Program-made: the position numbers and the translations under genes
Notes under the pieces: model-generated
What the model was told of the DNA's origin: nothing
What the model saw: the letters and a program-made list of their open reading frames with translations, nothing else
Databases searched by the model: none
Source of the DNA: Cerasicoccus maritimus
GTDB taxonomy: Bacteria; Verrucomicrobiota; Verrucomicrobiia; Opitutales; Cerasicoccaceae
Length of the DNA: 64,000 nucleotides
Assembly: GCA_031296935.1 (NCBI GenBank)
Contig: JAVDPD010000006.1
Location: 144,804 to 208,803, forward strand
Reading direction: 5' to 3'
Shown: positions 33,293 through 41,945 of the stretch, piece after piece
Numbering within the stretch: position 1 is the stretch's first letter
Layout: the number at the start of each line of letters is the position of its first letter

Positions 33293-34219
33293 CTAGAAAT
33301 TCCAGCCGCCTTGCAGGCCGATAGCGATGCCGGGATCGGTCTTGATCGTGCGGTAATTGTTGCGGCTGTAGCGAAACTCGAATTCGCGGTAGACAATGCC
33401 TTCCACGTAGGCGCGCACGTAAAGTGACTTCAGGAAGCGCTGGGTCACGCCGGCGGCAATGATGACCGAGTCTTTATTGACGATTGGATCGCCGGTCAGG
33501 CCGGGGCGGATGGTTTGATTTTTCAAGCGGAAGGTGTCGCTCTCGTATTGGGTGGTGAAGTCGACATTCGTCTGGTTGTTGCCAAAAACGTCGTAGGTCA
33601 GGGTGAAACCATTGAAGGTACGCAGGTTGAGCTGGTCCGTGATCTGCCAGTTCAGGATGGGCAGGGGGAGGACCTTGAGGTCGTATTCGGTTTGGCCAAT
33701 GAGCATGATGCCGAGGCTGAAGGAGCTGCGCTGGCCCCAGTGGTAGGTGCCGCCAAAGCCAAAGCGGTAGGAGTAGCCGTCGCCCAGGTCGGCGCCGCTG
33801 GTTTCCGCGCCCAGTGAGCTGCCCACGAGGCCGAAGACCCCCCAGTCGGACTGGTCAAAGCGGTAGCCGCCGATGGTTTGCAGGGAGAGCTTTTGCGTGT
33901 CACTCAGGTACGTTGGGCCGCTCCAATCCCAGTCGGAGTATTCGTAGCCGAACCCCGCGCGGACGAAGCCTTGTTTCCAGAAATTGGCGTAATCCAAGCC
34001 GGTTGTGTAGACATCGGCCGCCAAGTCGCCGTTGAAGCCACCCTTGAGATCGCTGGAGAATTGATGCTCGTAGTTCTGGCTCAGCGTGATGCCCAGCTCT
34101 TGCTGCGGCGAAATGATGTCCAGGAAAGTCGTGCCGCCAGTGGGGCTTTGGCCGAATGCACCGGTGGTGGTGAGTGTGCCGAAAATGGCAAAGGCGAGGA
34201 ATTTCCTAATATTATGCAT
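33293..34219 (-). CDS. Outer-membrane beta-barrel protein (DUF6268-like)
   Basis: A 308-residue exported protein with signal peptide (F-L-A-F-A-I-F-G-T-L, cleavage near A-F-G-Q). The mature part is rich in alternating aromatic strands (Y-R-F-G-F-G-G-T-Y-H-W-G, S-F-S-L-G-I-M-L-I) and ends in Phe (G-G-W-N-F), a beta-barrel assembly signal. It resembles the DUF6268 group. ATG 34219 is used because it starts at the signal peptide; the open frame runs 31 codons further upstream. The promoter region is shared with divergent aspS. Confidence 0.72.
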   Translation of the reverse strand: MHNIRKFLAFAIFGTLTTTGAFGQSPTGGTTFLDIISPQQELGITLSQNYEHQFSSDLKGGFNGDLAADVYTTGLDYANFWKQGFVRAGFGYEYSDWDWSGPTYLSDTQKLSLQTIGGYRFDQSDWGVFGLVGSSLGAETSGADLGDGYSYRFGFGGTYHWGQRSSFSLGIMLIGQTEYDLKVLPLPILNWQITDQLNLRTFNGFTLTYDVFGNNQTNVDFTTQYESDTFRLKNQTIRPGLTGDPIVNKDSVIIAAGVTQRFLKSLYVRAYVEGIVYREFEFRYSRNNYRTIKTDPGIAIGLQGGWNF

Positions 34220-34349
34220 AGCGCTCTTAAGATTGGACTTTCGACTCTGTTGTGCAAGCGGATCCCAATGTTTTTGCTCAAGCGTAACCTCTGGGCAGGA
34301 ATCTGTTTGCAATGACTCGCCGAGTCTGACTACTTAGCGGGCTTTTCAC

Positions 34350-36149
34350 ATGAAACGGACCCATACATGCAGCCAGTTGAACAAGGCCAACGCGGACGAA
34401 TCAGTCACCCTCATCGGGTGGGTTGAGTCGGTGCGCGACCACGGCGGCGTTCTCTTCGTTGACCTGCGCGACCGCGCCGGGTTGACCCAGATTGTGTTCC
34501 ACCCCGATTACCCGGAAATCCATGAAATCGCCGGCCGTCTCAAGGACGAGTCCGTCATTCAGGTCACGGGTATCGTCAAACTGCGTGAGCCGTCGACCGT
34601 TAATCCGAATTTGCCGACCGGCGAGATCGAAGTCTCCGCGCGCGAAGTCATCGTCCACAACATGTGTGAGACGCTGCCTTTTCCGCTGGAAGACGCCAAG
34701 GCCGAGAAGGTTAATGAAGACCTCCGCCTGCAGTATCGCTACCTCGACTTGCGCCGCCCGAAGATGCGCGAGATGATGACCATCCGCTCCAAGGCGACCA
34801 AGTCCTGCCGCGACTATTTGGCCGACAACGAGTTTCTCGAAATCGAGACGCCGGCCATGTTTAAGTCGACTCCGGAAGGCGCGCGCGAGTTCCTCGTGCC
34901 GAGCCGCCTGAACCCGGGCGACTTCTACGCGCTGTCCCAGAGCCCGCAGCAATACAAGCAGATGCTGATGGTGGCCGGTATGGAGCGCTACTACCAGGTG
35001 GCCCGCTGCTTCCGCGACGAAGACCTGCGCGCCGACCGTCAACCCGAGTTTACCCAGATCGATATCGAGATGAGCTTCATCGAGCGCGAAGACATGTATG
35101 CGCTGATCGAAGGCATGCTCCAGAAGATGTGGAAGGACGTGCTCGACGTCGATGTGCCCACGCCGTTCCCGCGCCTGACCTACGTCGACGCGATGAACCG
35201 CTACGGTGTCGACAAGCCCGACACCCGTTTCGACATGGAGCTCGTTGACCTCTCCGAAGACCTCAAGGACACTGGCTTCAAGGTATTCTCGTCCGTCATC
35301 AAGGGCGGTGGCGTGGTCAAGGCGGTCAACGCCAAGGGCCTCGGCGACATTTCCCAGGGTGAAGTCAAGGCAATGGAAGACGTGGCCAAGAGCCTTGGCG
35401 CCAAGGGCCTCGCCTACATCGTGGTCCGTGGTGACGACGTCAAGGAATGGCGCTCGCCGATCATCAAGTTCTTCAGCGAAGACGAGCTCAACGCGCTCAA
35501 GACCAAGATGAACATCGAAGACGGCGACCTCATCCTCTTCGCTGCCTCGAAGTGGGAGCAGGCATGCGCGATCCTTGGCCGCATCCGCCTTGAGTCCGCT
35601 CAGCTCCTCAAGAAGCGCGGCAAGCTCGAGATTTCGGACAGCCAATACAACTTCCTCTGGGTCGTGGACTTCCCGCTCATGCTCTTTGATGAAGACGAGG
35701 GCCGCTACGTCGCCGCGCACCACCCGTTCACGGCGCCGCATCCGGAAGACATCGACAAGCTGGACACGGACACCAAAAACTGCCGCTCCCAAGCTTACGA
35801 CGTTGTGCTCAACGGCTCGGAAATCGGCGGTGGCTCGATTCGTATTCACCAGCCCGAGCTGCAAGACCGCGTTTTCAAGAACGTGCTCCAAATGCCGCAG
35901 GAAGTCATCGAGTCGCGTTTCGGCTACATGATCAAGGCCTTCAAGTTCGGTGCCCCACCTCACGGTGGCATCGCACTGGGCCTCGACCGCCTTGCCGCGA
36001 TCCTCGGCAACGCCAAGTCCATCCGCGAAGTCATTGCGTTCCCCAAGACCCAGCGTGGTCAGGACCTGATGACCATGGCCCCCGGACCGGCAACCGACAA
36101 GCAGCTCCGCGACCTCCACATCGCCGTCACCAAGCTAGACCAGGACTAG
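34350..36149 (+). CDS. aspS: Aspartyl-tRNA synthetase
   Basis: A 599-residue bacterial-type AspRS: N-terminal OB anticodon domain (D-H-G-G-V-L-F-V-D-L-R-D-R), class II motif 2 with F-R-D-E-D-L-R-A-D-R-Q-P-E-F-T-Q, the GAD insertion (about 290-410) and motif 3 G-L-D-R-L near the end. A bacterium with gatCAB often uses such an enzyme to make Asp-tRNA(Asn) as well; that is an inference. A 572-codon minus-strand frame opposite is a shadow. Confidence 0.96.
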   Translation: MKRTHTCSQLNKANADESVTLIGWVESVRDHGGVLFVDLRDRAGLTQIVFHPDYPEIHEIAGRLKDESVIQVTGIVKLREPSTVNPNLPTGEIEVSAREVIVHNMCETLPFPLEDAKAEKVNEDLRLQYRYLDLRRPKMREMMTIRSKATKSCRDYLADNEFLEIETPAMFKSTPEGAREFLVPSRLNPGDFYALSQSPQQYKQMLMVAGMERYYQVARCFRDEDLRADRQPEFTQIDIEMSFIEREDMYALIEGMLQKMWKDVLDVDVPTPFPRLTYVDAMNRYGVDKPDTRFDMELVDLSEDLKDTGFKVFSSVIKGGGVVKAVNAKGLGDISQGEVKAMEDVAKSLGAKGLAYIVVRGDDVKEWRSPIIKFFSEDELNALKTKMNIEDGDLILFAASKWEQACAILGRIRLESAQLLKKRGKLEISDSQYNFLWVVDFPLMLFDEDEGRYVAAHHPFTAPHPEDIDKLDTDTKNCRSQAYDVVLNGSEIGGGSIRIHQPELQDRVFKNVLQMPQEVIESRFGYMIKAFKFGAPPHGGIALGLDRLAAILGNAKSIREVIAFPKTQRGQDLMTMAPGPATDKQLRDLHIAVTKLDQD

Positions 36150-36153
36150 TCCT

Positions 36154-36199
36154 GGACCTTCGATGCTTCGCATCGTGATTGCCGCCCTGCGGCAATGAG
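36154..36199 (+). repeat. Two-hairpin element at the aspS 3' end
   Basis: GACCTTCGATGCTTCGCATC (hairpin CGATG-CTTCG-CATCG) is followed by ATTGCCGC-CCT-GCGGCAAT, an 8-bp stem with 3-nt loop. The first motif recurs inverted at 38376-38397 behind another gene. Architecture parallels the clpX-type 3' element, though the sequence differs. Confidence 0.55.
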
Positions 36200-36218
36200 C
36201 GAGGAGGCAAATTTTTCA

Positions 36219-36252
36219 AAACGCATGTCCAGAGTGGGCATGCGTTTTTTTA
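36219..36252. terminator. Bidirectional terminator between aspS and lipoprotein gene
   Basis: AAACGCATG and CATGCGTTT form a 9-bp stem with a 12-nt loop and a T-run on the plus strand (A-run on the other side). It overlaps the stop region of the converging minus-strand lipoprotein gene and can serve both. Confidence 0.82.
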
Positions 36253-36552
36253 GTGCTGTTGAGCGGGGGGCAATGTCGGCTTATGAGCTTTTTGCGGGGC
36301 GTCTGACGTGTCTGTTTTTTTCTCGGTAGTGGCCTCGTCCGAGCTATCATCGTCTTCCTCGGCCATGTTCGCTAGGTCATCTGTAGCCATGCCAGCATTA
36401 AAGCTGCCGTACTGGTCGCCATCGCTTACTCCAACCGCGATGTTGGCGACGTCTAGCGCTGCCTCCAAGTCTTGTTCGCCGTTTTTGCAGCCCGTGGACA
36501 GGATGCACGTGAAAATGGTTAGGATCGAGAGCAGTCTTTTCTTTGTGAGCAT
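36250..36552 (-). CDS. Small lipoprotein of unknown function
   Basis: A 100-residue protein with a type II signal peptide: K-K-R-L-L-S-I-L then lipobox L-S-T-G-C (Cys at about residue 22). The mature part is acidic, low-complexity (E-E-D-D-D-S-S-D-E) and then Lys/Pro-rich, so probably unstructured. ATG 36552 is chosen because it places the signal peptide at the N-terminus; the frame is open to 36594. No family recognised. Confidence 0.65.
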   Translation of the reverse strand: MLTKKRLLSILTIFTCILSTGCKNGEQDLEAALDVANIAVGVSDGDQYGSFNAGMATDDLANMAEEDDDSSDEATTEKKTDTSDAPQKAHKPTLPPAQQH

Positions 36553-36577
36553 ACCGCTACTGCTATTTATCAAGCCC

Positions 36578-36619
36578 ATTTGAGCAATGCTCAAATTTCT
36601 GGATGCAACGGCACGTTGC
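36578..36619 (-). repeat. Stop-codon-abutting two-hairpin element, copy 2 (pdxA 3' end)
   Basis: On the minus strand hairpin 1 GCAAC-GTGCC-GTTGC starts three bases after the pdxA TAA; hairpin 2 is ATTTGAGC-ATT-GCTCAAAT. Compared with copy 1, the sixth stem pair is A-T instead of C-G, so pairing is kept. Part of the element overlaps the region just upstream of the lipoprotein start. Confidence 0.75.
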
Positions 36620-36622
36620 TGC

Positions 36623-37522
36623 TTACTTGAGTTTCTCGGCGAGGCGCACGGCGTTGGCGAAGCTGGAGATGCCGGCTTTGCCCTGGCCTGCGATGCCGAA
36701 GGCGGTGCCGTGGTCGGGGCTGGTGCGAATGAAGGGCAGTCCGAGCGTGATGTTGACCGCCTGGTCGAAATCGATGGCTTTCAGCGGGGCGAGGCCTTGG
36801 TCGTGATACATGGCAACGATCACATCGAACTCACCCTGGAGCTGACGCCAAAACAGTGTGTCGCCGGGCTGGCAGCTGGAGAGACCGGGATATTCGCTGC
36901 GCAGGTTGTCGAGAATCGGATCGATCACGCCTTGTTCTTCAAAGCCGAGGATGCCGCCTTCGCCTGCGTGGGGATTGAGCCCGCATGCGCCAATGCGCGG
37001 CTCGCGGGCGCCGAGGCGCTCAGCGAGGAAGGCCGCATTTTTCACGGCGCGGGAAATGGACTCGTCATTCAGGTGATTGGGCACATCCACCAGCGGTACA
37101 TGCCACGTCGCGAGGAGGACGGTTAGCTTGCCCCCGGCAAAGGCCATTGACGGCTGACCATACCAACGCTCGGCAAAGAACTCAGTTTGCCCGGGATGCG
37201 ACCAGCCTGCTTGCTCCATCCAGTGCTTGCTGACGGGCGCCGTGACCACGCCACGGTAGCGCTGTTGACGGCAGCCGTAGGCCGACTCTTCCAACGCCTC
37301 CAATGCGATGCGGGCACCTTCAACGCTGGGTTGGCCGGGCGTGGCAATAAAGTCCTTGTCGCCGACGGGAACCGGATTCACACACTGTAAATTGTCCAAC
37401 CAGCTCTGCGGTCCGATGATGGCGACGTCCTGCTGGCGGTCGGGATTCTGTTCAAGCCAGCGTTCGATGATTTCGGGGCCGACTCCGGCTGGATCGCCGC
37501 AGGTGATGGCAAGGGGGAGCAT
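36623..37522 (-). CDS. pdxA: 4-hydroxythreonine-4-phosphate dehydrogenase
   Basis: A 299-residue enzyme of pyridoxal-phosphate synthesis (DXP-dependent route). It begins L-A-I-T-C-G-D-P-A-G-V-G-P-E-I, with substrate and metal residues in A-P-V-S-K, N-P-H-A-G-E-G-G, M-Y-H-D-Q-G and D-H-G-T-A-F. Slightly shorter than the E. coli protein. lpxA lies 48 bp upstream on the same strand, so the two may be co-transcribed. Confidence 0.93.
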   Translation of the reverse strand: MLPLAITCGDPAGVGPEIIERWLEQNPDRQQDVAIIGPQSWLDNLQCVNPVPVGDKDFIATPGQPSVEGARIALEALEESAYGCRQQRYRGVVTAPVSKHWMEQAGWSHPGQTEFFAERWYGQPSMAFAGGKLTVLLATWHVPLVDVPNHLNDESISRAVKNAAFLAERLGAREPRIGACGLNPHAGEGGILGFEEQGVIDPILDNLRSEYPGLSSCQPGDTLFWRQLQGEFDVIVAMYHDQGLAPLKAIDFDQAVNITLGLPFIRTSPDHGTAFGIAGQGKAGISSFANAVRLAEKLK

Positions 37523-37570
37523 GGGTGGAGGTTTAAAGTGAGCAGATTTAAAATTATAGGGGAGGTGGCT

Positions 37571-38317
37571 TTATTTGTGGCGGGCGCGGAGGAATTTGCG
37601 GCCGGTTTCGAGCGTGAAGAACTCGAGGAACTGCGTGCCCTTGGTGGTGGTGGGCAGGCCGTCGGCGATGGCTTCGGCAGCTTTGGTGACGGGCGAGCCG
37701 TAGGGCTTGCTTAGGTAAACAGCGCGGTAGCAGCGCTTGAGGTCGCTGATTTCTTCGGAGGTGAAGCCGCGGCGCTTGAGGCCGATTAAGTTCAGACCGA
37801 CGACGTCGTTTTCGTAGCCAGTCATCACGAAGGGCGGCACGTCCATAGAGATGCGCGCGAGGCCAGCCACCATTGCGCCTTCGCCGATGCGCGTGCGCTG
37901 CTGGACGGCCGTGTTGCCACCGATGAAGACATTGTCGCCGACGGTTACGTGGCCCGCGAGGAGCACGCCATTGGCCAGGATGACGTTGTTGCCGACAAGG
38001 CAATCGTGCGCGACGTGGCTGTTGGCCATGAAGAAGCACTTCTCGCCGATCAGGGTGTATTCGCCGGCGTGGGTCGAGCGGTTGACGGTGACGCCTTCGC
38101 GGAAAACGGTGCCCGCGCCGACCTTCACGCCGGTGTCGAGCGAGGCGTCGAAGCCCAGAAATTGCGGCAGGCCGCTGATCACGCAGAAGTGGTCAACCTT
38201 CACTCCATCGCCCAGCACGCTACCGGTTTTCACGAGCGCGAACTGCGCGATCTCCACTCCTTCGCCCAGTTGCACATTTGCTTCTACGCCCGGCTGTTCC
38301 ATATTACTGCCACTCAT
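37571..38317 (-). CDS. lpxA: UDP-N-acetylglucosamine acyltransferase (LpxA family)
   Basis: A 248-residue left-handed beta-helix protein with repeated hexapeptides (for example V-G-D-N-V-F-I-G-G-N) over residues 15-180 and a C-terminal helical domain. The catalytic His lies in M-A-N-S-H-V-A-H-D. G-L-N-L-I-G-L-K-R-R-G is the usual LpxA hinge into the C-terminal domain. It catalyses the first step of lipid A synthesis, supporting an LPS-bearing outer membrane. The absence of other lpx genes nearby leaves some chance of a paralogue. Confidence 0.88.
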   Translation of the reverse strand: MSGSNMEQPGVEANVQLGEGVEIAQFALVKTGSVLGDGVKVDHFCVISGLPQFLGFDASLDTGVKVGAGTVFREGVTVNRSTHAGEYTLIGEKCFFMANSHVAHDCLVGNNVILANGVLLAGHVTVGDNVFIGGNTAVQQRTRIGEGAMVAGLARISMDVPPFVMTGYENDVVGLNLIGLKRRGFTSEEISDLKRCYRAVYLSKPYGSPVTKAAEAIADGLPTTTKGTQFLEFFTLETGRKFLRARHK

Positions 38318-38375
38318 TGCTTAAAGGGTTATCTCGCGTTCGATCGAGAATCAAGCGAGCAATGCGAGCTTCGCG

Positions 38376-38397
38376 ATGCGCAGCATCGAAGGTCAAG
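38376..38397 (-). repeat. Second copy of the aspS-type 3' hairpin
   Basis: Read on the minus strand this is GACCTTCGATGCTGCGCATC, 19 of 20 bases as at 36154. It lies just after the stop of the hypothetical gene at 38411, and is followed by a second imperfect stem with loop ATT. The 90-bp gap holds nothing else. Confidence 0.5.
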
Positions 38398-38410
38398 GGC
38401 GGCGCCCTGG

Positions 38411-39019
38411 TTAGCCCTTGTTAAAGAGGTCCATCTGCGGGCTCTTGACCATGTCGTAGTTTTTCAAGATGCGCAGGGTTTGGAGAAAATCGTCCTTGGA
38501 GTAGTTGTGGTTAATCTCGATCTTGCCAACGATGTCCTGAAGCATGGAGCGGAAGGAGATAATGGCGTCGAGGCCGACGTCTTTGAGCAGCTTGATCGAC
38601 TCACTCTTGTGCGGCTCGTGGGTGGGGAGGCCGGGCAGGACGAGGATCTTCATGAAGTTGTCCAGGTCGCCAACTTGGTCTTTCTCGATCGCAAACAACT
38701 CTTCGGCGCGCTTGTAAACGTCCTTCTCGAGGAACTTGAAAATGTCGGCGCTGCCACGAAGGGTGGCGGGGGTGAACTTCTGGCTGTGCCAGCCTTTGAC
38801 GAAGACCACGGCGCGGTGAATGAGCGGTAGTTCGTTCGAGAAAAGCATGAAGTTCGGCTTGCGGCTTTGGGCGCGGTAGCCGGGATTCCAGACAATGAGG
38901 TCGATCTCTTCTTCGCTGCGCTTGGCGCGGCTTTGGACTTGGTATTTCCGCATTTGCCGAACGAGAAAGCCATTCAGCTCGAAGTATTCGCGGACTATAG
39001 TTTCGTCGATGCCTGCCAT
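38411..39019 (-). CDS. Conserved-looking protein of unknown function
   Basis: A 202-residue soluble protein. Residues 1-60 contain F-E-L-N-G-F-L-V-R-Q and S-E-E-E-I-D-L-I-V-W-N-P, which recalls the core of restriction-endonuclease-like (PD-(D/E)xK) folds, but no clear following E-x-K is seen. The rest is helical and charged. GC content and codon bias match the housekeeping genes, so it is probably vertically inherited. I do not recognise a family. Confidence 0.72.
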   Translation of the reverse strand: MAGIDETIVREYFELNGFLVRQMRKYQVQSRAKRSEEEIDLIVWNPGYRAQSRKPNFMLFSNELPLIHRAVVFVKGWHSQKFTPATLRGSADIFKFLEKDVYKRAEELFAIEKDQVGDLDNFMKILVLPGLPTHEPHKSESIKLLKDVGLDAIISFRSMLQDIVGKIEINHNYSKDDFLQTLRILKNYDMVKSPQMDLFNKG

Positions 39020-39122
39020 GATGGGAGTCGGTTGCAGCGATAGCGCCTTAACGGAGTCAATCTGTATGATTCAATTTGTGTTTTGGCAAGTCGTTAAAAA
39101 TGAACCTCTTGCGCGTGCGAAT

Positions 39123-40334
39123 CTACGCGGAGGCGCCTGCGGCCAGCCAGAGTTCGCGCACGAGCGACTGATCGACTTCGCCCACGGTCACGGCGTTGCC
39201 GATGGATTCCATTGCGACGAAACGAAGCTTGCCTGCCTTGACCTTCTTGTCGCGCATCATCGCGGCCATGAGCTTTTCAACGGAAAGTGTGGTCGGTTCG
39301 GCGTTGGCTGGGCAGTCTTCCGCAGTGGCGTTCGTGCCTTCGGCGGTCTGCCACTGGTAGTCATCGGCACGGCTGCGACGCAGGAGCGGCGAGCGCAGAT
39401 CGGTTGGCAAATGGTAGCGCTGGATGAGCTCGGTTACGCGCGTGACATCGGCTTCGGTCACATTCATTTCGGGTAGCTCGACGGACAGCTGGGCCGCGAG
39501 TACAAGGCCGACGGCGACGGCTTCGCCGTGGAGATAGGAGCCGTAGCCGGCCACGTTTTCGATGGCGTGCGCAAAGGTGTGGCCTAAATTGAGCAGCGCA
39601 CGGCCACCGCTGGCGGCGGTTTCCTTTTCGTCGGCCTTGACGATCTCGGCCTTGATGGCGCAGCAGCGGCGGATGACGGCGGGGAGCTCTGGGTGGTCCC
39701 AACTGAGCGGCTTTTCGAGCTGCATGAGCTGCTCAAAGAGCGCCGGATCGTAGAGCATGCCATACTTGATAACTTCGGCCATGCCGGCCGAGAATTCCCA
39801 GGCGGGGAGGGTGCGAAGGAGGTCCGTGGAGATGCAGACGGCCTTAGGCTGCCAGAAGGCGCCAACCAGGTTTTTCCCCGCGGCGATGTTGATGCCTGTC
39901 TTGCCGCCGACTGAGCTGTCGACCATAGCCAGGAGGGTGGTGGGCACTTGGTAGAAATCAATGCCGCGCAGGTAGCTGGCGGCGGCGAAGCCTCCGAGGT
40001 CGCCGGTGACGCCGCCACCGACGGCAATGAGGCAGCCGTCGCGGGCAACGTGGTTTTCGGACAGGCTATCGAAGATCGCGCCGAGCATGGCCATCGACTT
40101 GGCGGTCTCGCCCTTGGGGTGCTGGTCGATGGTGTAGGCCAGCTCGGAAAGGGCGGGCATCGCGCCGACTAGCGCTTGGTCCACCAACTGAGCGGACTTG
40201 CCCTTGCGCTGCTGCAACGCTTCGAGGAGAGGCGTGCTGGCGTCACTGGCAATCCAGATCGAATAGCTGCGGTCGCCCAACTCTACGGTTAGGTGTTGTT
40301 GGTTGGATTCGGCGGTGGTGGAGGTTTCGCTCAT
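39123..40334 (-). CDS. aroB: 3-dehydroquinate synthase
   Basis: A 403-residue shikimate-pathway enzyme. NAD-binding G-G-G-V-T-G-D-L-G-G-F and P-T-T-L-L-A-M-V-D-S-S-V-G-G-K-T-G-I-N are intact, as are the metal ligands in G-H-T-F-A-H-A-I-E and L-H-G-E-A-V-A-V-G. It is longer than the usual ~350 residues because of a ~35-residue insert (about residues 318-350, Thr/Ala/Glu-rich) before K-D-K-K-V-K. Confidence 0.93.
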   Translation of the reverse strand: MSETSTTAESNQQHLTVELGDRSYSIWIASDASTPLLEALQQRKGKSAQLVDQALVGAMPALSELAYTIDQHPKGETAKSMAMLGAIFDSLSENHVARDGCLIAVGGGVTGDLGGFAAASYLRGIDFYQVPTTLLAMVDSSVGGKTGINIAAGKNLVGAFWQPKAVCISTDLLRTLPAWEFSAGMAEVIKYGMLYDPALFEQLMQLEKPLSWDHPELPAVIRRCCAIKAEIVKADEKETAASGGRALLNLGHTFAHAIENVAGYGSYLHGEAVAVGLVLAAQLSVELPEMNVTEADVTRVTELIQRYHLPTDLRSPLLRRSRADDYQWQTAEGTNATAEDCPANAEPTTLSVEKLMAAMMRDKKVKAGKLRFVAMESIGNAVTVGEVDQSLVRELWLAAGASA

Positions 40335-40379
40335 GGTGGAAAGGTGTCAGCAAAAGCCAAATGGGGAAATCAGGAAAGC

Positions 40380-40411
40380 AAAAACCCGCGCTGGAATTCC
40401 AGCGCGGGTTC
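40380..40411 (-). terminator. Rho-independent terminator of the outer-membrane protein gene
   Basis: AACCCGCGCTGGAATTCCAG with its continuation CGCGGGTT is a perfect 28-nt palindrome followed on the minus strand by five T residues. It lies about 30 bp past the stop of the gene at 40441 and before aroB. Confidence 0.9.
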
Positions 40412-40440
40412 GAAAGTGATTTGTGTTTGCTCAACTAGGC

Positions 40441-41217
40441 TTAGTAAGCGAAGCCGAGGGTAGCACCGAACCAAACTTGGGACTCGGAACCGATATTAAC
40501 ACCAGCGCTGTCGCCGTCGTTGTTAACGGACCAGCGAACACCGATCGAGCTGGATACGTTCTCGTTGAGAGCGTAAACGAGGTCAGCAGTGATGCCACCG
40601 TAGGTGTAACCGTTCTTTACCTTTGGAGTGGTGAGGCCAGCGGAACCGTCTTCAGTGTCGACGAAACCGAGGTATGCACCGGTGTCAAAGGAAAGGCCTT
40701 CTGCACCAACGTATTCGCCGAGGTCGAGGCTGTAGCCGATGGAGAGCTCAACAACAACCTGCTCGAGGTCGAAGTCGTAGTATACGTAAAGAGCCGGGCT
40801 CAAAAGAACGTCAGCGGAACCGCCGAGGAAAATTTCACGGGTTTGGCCGGGAAGACCGCTACCGGCAATAGTTTCCGGGTACCAGTAGTAGGTGAAGCCA
40901 GCGTCAACGGTGAAGATATCGGTCACCGGGTAAGCATAACCCAGGTAGAAGTCGATTTCATTGGCGAAACCGTTACCTGCGTGCGAAAGGCCAGTGATCG
41001 GTTGGTTGGTCCAAATGCCGAAGTAAGCGTCACCGCCGAGGACGGAGTAGCCAAAGTCAACGCTCGGTTGGAAAGACTCGTAAGCGAGCTTCGCAGAGCG
41101 GAAGACGTATTGTGATTCGTAATCGAAGGTGCCTGCGATGGACAGGTCGCTGAGGAAATCAGCGGAAGCTGCGGTTGCTGCACCAGCGATAGCGATAGTC
41201 GCGATTGCTTTTTTCAT
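40441..41217 (-). CDS. Outer-membrane beta-barrel protein (TorF/TIGR02001-like)
   Basis: A 258-residue protein with signal peptide (I-A-T-I-A-I-A-G-A-A, cleavage near S-A-D-F). Alternating strands rich in Tyr/Phe and Gly, with A-G-T-F-D-Y-E-S-Q-Y-V-F-R and D-F-Y-L-G-Y-A-Y, and a terminal G-F-A-Y consistent with a barrel. Strong terminator and an AT-rich 218-bp upstream gap (41218-41435, no gene seen) suggest a well-expressed single gene. Codon choice appears highly biased, fitting an abundant porin. Confidence 0.75.
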   Translation of the reverse strand: MKKAIATIAIAGAATAASADFLSDLSIAGTFDYESQYVFRSAKLAYESFQPSVDFGYSVLGGDAYFGIWTNQPITGLSHAGNGFANEIDFYLGYAYPVTDIFTVDAGFTYYWYPETIAGSGLPGQTREIFLGGSADVLLSPALYVYYDFDLEQVVVELSIGYSLDLGEYVGAEGLSFDTGAYLGFVDTEDGSAGLTTPKVKNGYTYGGITADLVYALNENVSSSIGVRWSVNNDGDSAGVNIGSESQVWFGATLGFAY

Positions 41218-41435
41218 TATGTGTGTCAGTTAGGTTTGGTTTGCTAGTTTTATGAGCTGGTTAGGCTCAACAGGACGAACAATTTCAAAATATGTTCAAA
41301 AAAACAAGATTTTTTTCTGAATTAGTTTGAGCACGTAATGTACCGTTTTCATTGAATTAGTTGCCTAATCGTCATAATTAGCTTCTTAACTTTCATTTTA
41401 AAGGTCACTTGACGTAAAACCCAAGGGTTTTTTGT

Positions 41436-41843
41436 ATGGCTGAACACAATCGAACAGTTCATTTTTTTCATCCACGCATGGTAGTTACCGCGTCTGTGCT
41501 GGCATTTCTGGCCGTGGCGCTGGGTGCCTTTGGGGCTCATGGGCTCAAAGAAACGCTGGAAGCAAGCGGAAAGGCGGACACTTGGCAGACTGCGGCCGAC
41601 TACCAGTTCTGGCATGCGCTCGCGCTGCTGGCTCTGGCAATGGCTCCAGCGAAGGGGCGTGCGCTCACGGTGGCGGCTTGGTTTTGGACGGTGGGCGTCA
41701 TTCTTTTCAGTGGTTCGCTTTACTGGCTTTGCCTAAGTGGACTGCGTTGGTTGGGGCCGATTACTCCGCTGGGCGGGTCGTGTTTCCTCGTAGGGTGGGG
41801 GATATTGGCGGTAATTGCCGCTAAATCTGCGCTTAAAGATTGA
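41436..41843 (+). CDS. DUF423 membrane protein
   Basis: A 135-residue inner-membrane protein with four TM helices. A-L-G-A-F-G-A-H-G-L-K near residue 30, W-Q-T-A-A-D-Y-Q-F-W-H-A and G-P-I-T-P-L-G-G-x-x-F-L-V-G-W are the DUF423/YgdD hallmarks. Function unknown. It precedes tal by about 100 bp on the same strand. Confidence 0.88.
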   Translation: MAEHNRTVHFFHPRMVVTASVLAFLAVALGAFGAHGLKETLEASGKADTWQTAADYQFWHALALLALAMAPAKGRALTVAAWFWTVGVILFSGSLYWLCLSGLRWLGPITPLGGSCFLVGWGILAVIAAKSALKD

Positions 41844-41945
41844 AGTAGCTGGCGCTTTGGTGTCATTTAGTGGCCTCACGCTGGCTAACTCTAATAACTA
41901 CAATCCCGATTGGCCACACTGCCGTATCTATATTAATACCACAAC

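Noticed and set aside
34401-36119. 572-codon minus-strand open frame opposite aspS
   Set aside because: Same reason: shadow of a strongly biased housekeeping gene.
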